From Gemmatimonadota bacterium (GTDB lineage: Bacteria; Orphanbacterota; Orphanbacteria; Orphanbacterales; Orphanbacteraceae), in the NCBI GenBank assembly GCA_013002425.1, contig JABDJQ010000598.1, positions 1-9,792 of the forward strand: a DNA stretch of 9,792 nt, in the 5' to 3' direction. The translations under genes and the position numbers were made by a program. Below, piece by piece: positions 6,423 to 9,792 of this stretch; the first letter of the stretch is position 1, and each line of letters opens with the position of its first letter. Under the pieces are notes generated by a model. The model worked only from the letters and a program-made list of their open reading frames with translations. It did not search any database and was not told the origin of the DNA.

Positions 6423-7576
6423 CGGACACCATCGATCTTTCGATTCGCGATCAGTTTCCGATTCTCGCGAAGAAGAACTATCTCGTGAGTCATTCCCTCG
6501 GCGCCATGCCGGTCGGCGCGCGCGAAGGACTCGTGCGGTACGCGGACGAATGGGAAACGAAGGGCGTGGTTGCCTGGGAGGAAGGGTGGTGGGAACTGCC
6601 CGTCACGATCGGCGACAAGGTCGGCGCGATCATCGGCGCCCCCCGCGGTTCGGTCGGGATGCAGCCGAACGTTTCGCTCGCCACGGGCGTATTTCTTTCG
6701 TCGCTCCCGTTCGACGGAAAGCGCAACAAGATCGTCACGACCGAGATGAACTTCCCGACCAACCTCTACCTGTTCGAAGGGTGGGAGAGTCTCGGAGCGC
6801 GCGTCGTTCGCGTGCCTGCGAACGACGATGTGATCGTCGATACGGAGAAGCTGCTCGCGGCCATCGACGGGGAAACGCAGGTCGTCGCGATATCACACGT
6901 GCTGTTTCGATCTTCGTACATCCAGGATGTCGCGGCCGTCGTCGCGAAGGCGCATGAAGCGGGCGCGCTCGTCCTGATCGACGTCTATCAGTCGGCCGGA
7001 ACCGTACCGTTCGACGTCATCGATCTCGGCGTCGACGCGGCGGTCGGCGGATGTCTGAAGTGGCTCTGCGGCGGGCCGGGCAACGCGTTTCTCTACGTGC
7101 GCCCCGATCGCGCGCGCGAGCTGAAACCGCGCCTCACGGGTTGGCAGTCGCACGAAAAGCCGTTCGCGTTCGATGCCGGGTCGTTCAAGCGCGCGGAGGG
7201 CGCCTGGCGATTTCTGACCGGGACGCCCACGATCGCCACGATGCGCGCGGCAGAGGCCGGGCTCGATATCGTGCACGCGGTCGGCATGGACAGCATACGT
7301 GCGAAGTCGCTTCGACTGACGCGCCTCATTCTCGACCGCTGCGAGCGGGAGGGATGGCCCGTCAAGTCGCCGCGTGACGATGCCGTGCGCGGCGGGACCG
7401 TCACGATCGCCCTTCGCGAAGCCGAGCAGCTGAAGGACGAATTGATCCGGCGCGACATTCTGGTGGACTACCGGCCGAAAGCCGGCGTTCGGATCGCGCC
7501 CCACTTCTACAATACGGATGACGAAGTGACGGCGGCGCTCGATGCGATCGCGTCGATCGTGAGCGACGCGCGATGA
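6419..7576 (+). CDS. kynU: Kynureninase-like PLP-dependent enzyme
   Basis: A 385-residue fold-type I (aminotransferase class V) enzyme. Kynureninase cleaves L-kynurenine to anthranilate and L-alanine. Landmarks are NYLVSHSLGAMP at the start (cf. YLDGNSLGALP), WEEGWWELPVTIGDKVGAIIGA, EMNFPTNLYLFEG, the ISHVLFRSS strand, Asp188 (pyridine nitrogen partner), Lys214 in GGCLKWLCGGPGNAFLYV (Schiff base) and Arg358 in VRIAPHFYN (substrate carboxylate by analogy). The residue three after Asp188, usually His in kynureninases (DLAHA), is Gln191 here (DVYQSAG), so the substrate range may differ. It is slightly shorter than most kynureninases (about 400-465). The direct overlap with kynB (ATGA at 7573-7576) strongly supports a kynurenine role. 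A weak GGGAG lies at 6403-6407, inside the upstream gene. Confidence 0.78.
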   Translation: MTDTIDLSIRDQFPILAKKNYLVSHSLGAMPVGAREGLVRYADEWETKGVVAWEEGWWELPVTIGDKVGAIIGAPRGSVGMQPNVSLATGVFLSSLPFDGKRNKIVTTEMNFPTNLYLFEGWESLGARVVRVPANDDVIVDTEKLLAAIDGETQVVAISHVLFRSSYIQDVAAVVAKAHEAGALVLIDVYQSAGTVPFDVIDLGVDAAVGGCLKWLCGGPGNAFLYVRPDRARELKPRLTGWQSHEKPFAFDAGSFKRAEGAWRFLTGTPTIATMRAAEAGLDIVHAVGMDSIRAKSLRLTRLILDRCEREGWPVKSPRDDAVRGGTVTIALREAEQLKDELIRRDILVDYRPKAGVRIAPHFYNTDDEVTAALDAIASIVSDAR

Positions 7577-8202
7577 GCCCCGAGATCATCGACATCTCGC
7601 GTGCGCTCACGCCCGAAACCGCGCCGTGGCCGGGGGACGTTCCCTTCTCGCAGGAGTGGACGACGCGTATCGCCGATGGAGCCGCGGTAAATCTGAGCTC
7701 GTTTCAGATGTCGCCTCATGTCGGGACGCATGCGGACTCTCCGTTTCACGTGACCGAGAGCGCCGACGGTATCGACCGTGTCCCGCTCGATCGATACATC
7801 GGGTATGCGCGCGTCGTGACGGTGCCGGGGAAGCCGAAACAGGTCGTGCCCGAACACCTGGCTGCGTTCGACCTCACGATGCCGCCGCGGATTCTGCTGC
7901 GAACGGGCACCGATCTCGACCACGCGAAATTCCCCGAGAGCTGCACGGTCCTCTCACCCGACTTCGCGCGCCTCGTCGCGCGCGCCGGCGTCAAGCTTGT
8001 CGGCATCGATACGCCCAGCATCGATCCGACCGACTCGAAGGAACTTCTCGCGCACAAGATCCTGCACGAAGGCGGGGTCGCCTGGCTCGAAAATCTCGAT
8101 CTCACCGATGCCCCTGACGGCGTCTATCTGCTTTCCGCGCTCCCGCTCAAGATCCCGGGGTCCGACGCGTCCCCGGTCCGCGCCGTCCTCGTCCGCGAAT
8201 AA
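7573..8202 (+). CDS. kynB: Kynurenine formamidase, cyclase family
   Basis: A 209-residue enzyme of the KynB/cyclase family, the usual length. KynB hydrolyses N-formyl-L-kynurenine to L-kynurenine and formate using a metal centre, normally zinc. The opening IDISRALTPETAPWPGDVPF is the family signature. The metal site is complete: His49-x3-His53-x-Asp55 in SPHVGTHADSPFH, with His59 close by, and His161 in LAHKIL and Glu173 in VAWLENLDL, matching the family HKiLL and LEgLdL blocks. The end YLLSALPLKIPGSDASPVRAVL is also characteristic. It overlaps the kynureninase stop by four bases and has no strong ribosome site of its own, so it is probably translated by coupling. Tryptophan 2,3-dioxygenase, which makes the substrate, is not in this window. 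Cyclase-family relatives with other substrates exist, but the kynU neighbour makes the assignment firm. Confidence 0.92.
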   Translation: MSPEIIDISRALTPETAPWPGDVPFSQEWTTRIADGAAVNLSSFQMSPHVGTHADSPFHVTESADGIDRVPLDRYIGYARVVTVPGKPKQVVPEHLAAFDLTMPPRILLRTGTDLDHAKFPESCTVLSPDFARLVARAGVKLVGIDTPSIDPTDSKELLAHKILHEGGVAWLENLDLTDAPDGVYLLSALPLKIPGSDASPVRAVLVRE

Positions 8203-8254
8203 AACACGGGTTTGACGAGTATTTCTGTTCGAGAAGGCGGACGAGACGGGTCCT

Positions 8255-8312
8255 GTCGCGCCGGCCACCCCTGCCTCGGCAAGCTCGGCAGAGGTCCCCC
8301 GTCCGGCGCGAC
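8255..8312 (+). terminator. Long hairpin after kynB, possible terminator or leader structure
   Basis: GTCGCGCCGG (8255-8264) and CCGGCGCGAC (8303-8312) are perfect 10-base complements. Inside, CTGCC (8271-8275) pairs with GGCAG (8287-8291), extended by ACC with GGT across one mismatch, giving a stacked hairpin of 58 bases. Downstream is AATTTTCG, a short T run. It may end the kyn transcript or be a structured element; the weak T tract keeps the terminator call modest. Confidence 0.5.
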
Positions 8313-8329
8313 GAATTTTCGTCCTCTCT

Positions 8330-8358
8330 TTGCGGGAGTGTGATATCATATCGATATT
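8330..8358 (+). promoter_or_regulatory. Promoter with GATAT-repeat operator before the SPFH gene
   Basis: TTGCGG (8330-8335, three of six) and GATATT (8353-8358, four of six) with a 17-base spacer make a plausible sigma70 promoter. The region is the most A/T-rich in the window. It contains the palindromes GATATC (8342-8347) and ATATCGATAT (8348-8357), and GATAT recurs at 8342 and 8353, exactly 11 bases or about one helical turn apart. Such spacing suits two ribbon-helix-helix dimers on one face of the DNA, and overlap with the -10 would allow repression. The natural candidate ligand is the RHH protein at 9271-9456. Confidence 0.55.
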
Positions 8359-8389
8359 AAAGTGATGGCTCAAGAAAGGAGCAGAAAGC

Positions 8390-9268
8390 ATGGTAAAGGA
8401 ACTGACAAGAAGCGCCTGGAGCGGCTATTTCATGCTCTTCGTCGTGATCTTCTTACTCCTCTTCTCGCTGGCGGTCGTGATTACGGGGGGAGCGAGCGGG
8501 ATCCGGATCTTCGTGATGCAGGGCGTCTTCGGGCTCGTCATCTCGGCGTTTCTGGGCGCCGGGTTCTTTATCGTGAACCCGAATCAGGCGCGCGTGCTGG
8601 TTCTTTTCGGGAAGTACAAAGGCACGGTGAAGCAGAACGGTTTCTTCTGGGCGAACCCGTTCTTCGTGAAAACGAAAGTGTCGCTCCGCGCCCGCAATCT
8701 GAACGGCGAGCGGCTCAAGGTGAACGACAAGTCGGGGAATCCGATCGAAATCGCGGCCGTTGTCGTGTGGCAGGTAGCCGACACCGCGCGCGCCTCGTTC
8801 GATGTCGACGACTACAAGCACTACGTGATCGTGCAGAGTGAAGCGGCGGTGCGGCATCTGGCGGGGTCGTATCCGTACGATACGTGGGAGGACGATCACG
8901 AAGGCGTGATCACGCTGCGCGAAGGAACCGAGATCGTGAGCCAGATGCTCGAGAAGGAACTGCGCGAACGGTTCAGCCGCGCCGGCGTCGAAGTGATCGA
9001 AGCGAGGATCAGCCACCTCGCGTACGCGCCCGAAATCGCCGAAGCGATGCTCCGCAGGCAGCAGGCGAGCGCGGTCGTCGCGGCCCGCACGCAGATCGTC
9101 GACGGCGCGGTCGGCATGGTGAGCATGGCGCTCGAAAAGCTCTCCCACGAGGGCATCATCGAATTCGACGAAGACAAGAAGGCGACCATGGTGAGTAACC
9201 TGCTTGTCGTCCTCTGCGGCGAGTCGTCGGTTCACCCCGTGATCAACGCCGGCACGCTGCACCAGTAG
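8390..9268 (+). CDS. SPFH (stomatin/prohibitin/flotillin) domain membrane protein
   Basis: A 292-residue membrane protein. The ATG follows AAAGGAG (8375-8381) by eight bases. Two hydrophobic segments at about 13-32 and 41-62 form a hairpin or two transmembrane helices; the SPFH domain starts directly after with NPNQARVLVLFGKYKGT (63-79). Further family features are GFFWANPFF, RARNLNGERLKVNDKSGNPIEIAAVVVWQV, VIVQSEAAVRHLAG, the LEKELRERFSRAGVEVIEARISHLAYAPEIAEAML block and QQASAVVAAR. The tail is short and lacks a flotillin coiled coil, closing with SSVHPVINAGTLHQ, a tail shared by many bacterial SPFH proteins of this size. SPFH proteins oligomerise on membranes and often act with proteases or in membrane organisation. 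No NfeD or protease gene is adjacent; instead an RHH gene follows 2 bases later. Confidence 0.92.
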   Translation: MVKELTRSAWSGYFMLFVVIFLLLFSLAVVITGGASGIRIFVMQGVFGLVISAFLGAGFFIVNPNQARVLVLFGKYKGTVKQNGFFWANPFFVKTKVSLRARNLNGERLKVNDKSGNPIEIAAVVVWQVADTARASFDVDDYKHYVIVQSEAAVRHLAGSYPYDTWEDDHEGVITLREGTEIVSQMLEKELRERFSRAGVEVIEARISHLAYAPEIAEAMLRRQQASAVVAARTQIVDGAVGMVSMALEKLSHEGIIEFDEDKKATMVSNLLVVLCGESSVHPVINAGTLHQ

Positions 9269-9270
9269 CG

Positions 9271-9456
9271 ATGGCCAAGCGAAAGGCATTTCTCCTTCGA
9301 ATGAACCCCGCTCTCTGGGACGAACTCGAGAAGTGGGCCGCGGACGAGTTCCGCAGCGTGAACGGCCAGATCGAGTTTCTGCTGCGACGGGCGGTGCTCG
9401 ACGAACGGAAGAAGGACGTGCGTGAAAGGGGGAGGGACGACGTCCCCCCCTCGTGA
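9271..9456 (+). CDS. Arc-type ribbon-helix-helix DNA-binding protein
   Basis: A 61-residue protein with the Arc/MetJ layout: strand at 5-11 (KAFLLRM), which would enter the major groove, Pro13 capping helix A (14-26), the turn RSVNGQ (28-33) and helix B (to about 45), followed by a charged tail. It would bind DNA as a dimer. The ATG lies 2 bases after the SPFH stop and has no separate ribosome site, so translation is presumably by reinitiation. Short RHH proteins with an RSVNxQIExLLR turn are found beside SPFH genes in other bacteria (from family memory), and often get annotated as HicB-like or Arc-family antitoxins. No toxin is present here, so self-repression of the SPFH promoter is the likeliest role. 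Confidence 0.85.
   Translation: MAKRKAFLLRMNPALWDELEKWAADEFRSVNGQIEFLLRRAVLDERKKDVRERGRDDVPPS
9427..9451 (+). other. G-run/C-run hairpin overlapping the end of the RHH gene
   Basis: AGGGGG-A-GGGAC (9427-9438) can fold onto GTCCCCCCCCT (9442-9451 region) with a GAC loop and a bulged A. The hairpin covers the last codons of the RHH gene. No T run follows, so it may be a poor terminator, a transcript end protected by structure, or chance base composition. Confidence 0.35.
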
Positions 9457-9468
9457 TACTCTCGAACG

Positions 9469-9792
9469 ATGCAGGCGAATGAGCGACAGAACGCGGTTCG
9501 GGGCGGCGCGGCCGGGACTCTGGCGGCCACGTTTCTGATCGGATTGATCGGCGCGCTGTGGGAATGGCGGCGGGCTCTCCGGTCGGATCCGTTTCACTAT
9601 GCGGACACGGTCTCGATCGTTTCCGCATTACTTTTTGCGCTCGCGCTCTTCCTCGTGCCCGCCCTCCTGGTATGGTTTCTGGCCGGCGTTGTGAAACGCC
9701 GTGCTCTGGCTCCCCCTCTCACCGCCGTTTCGTTCCTGTTTCTCGCCTGGCTTGCCGATTTCTCCGGGCGCGGCATTTCGGTTCGTTCGGCG
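9469..9792 (+). CDS. Multi-pass membrane protein, N-terminal part (cut by window end)
   Basis: Open for 108 codons from the ATG at 9469 to the window edge. The translation has a short polar start (MQANERQNAVRGG), then a hydrophobic stretch at about 15-31 (TLAATFLIGLIGALWEW), a polar loop ending ALRSDPFHY, a long hydrophobic stretch at about 47-73, a basic KRR turn and a further hydrophobic segment at about 84-95. This is a typical integral membrane N-terminus; it could precede a sulfatase- or transferase-like domain, but the visible part gives no basis for naming one. No ribosome site precedes the ATG. GATACT at 9455-9460 could be a -10 element that would place the transcript start close to the ATG, so a leaderless message is possible. 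Confidence 0.65.
   Translation, partial: MQANERQNAVRGGAAGTLAATFLIGLIGALWEWRRALRSDPFHYADTVSIVSALLFALALFLVPALLVWFLAGVVKRRALAPPLTAVSFLFLAWLADFSGRGISVRSA

Noticed and set aside
9271..9456. RHH protein as the antitoxin of a toxin-antitoxin pair
   Set aside because: No small toxin-like gene is adjacent. The only coupled partner is a 292-residue SPFH membrane protein, so antitoxin would be an unsupported label.
8453..9628. A 391-codon open frame on the minus strand opposite the SPFH and RHH genes
   Set aside because: It runs across two well-supported plus-strand genes and their junction, with low-complexity Arg/His-rich translation.

Overview
The window is GC-rich, densely coded bacterial chromosome with strong G/C third positions and Shine-Dalgarno sequences of the GGAGG type. 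No RNA genes, CRISPR arrays, insertion sequences or phage genes are visible. The gene set (a secreted DUF1579 protein, a lipocalin-like lipoprotein, an apparently exported M3 oligoendopeptidase, a kynureninase/KynB pair, a DUF2779 nuclease and an SPFH/ribbon-helix-helix pair) resembles that of free-living, amino-acid-using, mostly uncultured phyla such as Acidobacteriota and relatives. That placement is an impression, not a demonstrated assignment.

Layout. (1) 22-600: an ASCH-domain protein with a C-terminal winged-helix-like segment. (2) 696-2050: a two-gene unit, with a lipocalin-like lipoprotein overlapping by 4 bases a membrane-associated SAM methyltransferase. (3) A symmetric hairpin at about 2083-2128 ends this unit and the convergent DUF1579 gene (2154-2771, minus). 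(4) 2965-4854: an M3 oligoendopeptidase F with an N-terminal export segment, its own sigma70-like promoter and a textbook intrinsic terminator at 4890-4923. (5) 4938-8202: three genes joined by ATGA overlaps. These are a Cas4-like nuclease plus DEDD exonuclease (DUF2779), a kynureninase-like PLP enzyme and the zinc hydrolase KynB. (6) A 187-base intergenic region with a long hairpin and then a GATATC-rich promoter. (7) 8390-9456: an SPFH membrane protein and a 61-residue Arc-type ribbon-helix-helix protein, 2 bases apart. (8) 9469-9792: the start of a multi-pass membrane protein cut by the window end.

How the genes work together. KynB hydrolyses N-formylkynurenine and KynU cleaves kynurenine to anthranilate and alanine, so the pair covers the second and third steps of tryptophan breakdown; the first enzyme (tryptophan 2,3-dioxygenase) is not in the window. 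The SPFH and RHH genes look like a self-regulated module whose small DNA-binding protein probably binds the GATAT repeats overlapping their promoter. These two units, and the coupling of a two-domain nuclease to kynurenine enzymes, are the parts most worth a second look.
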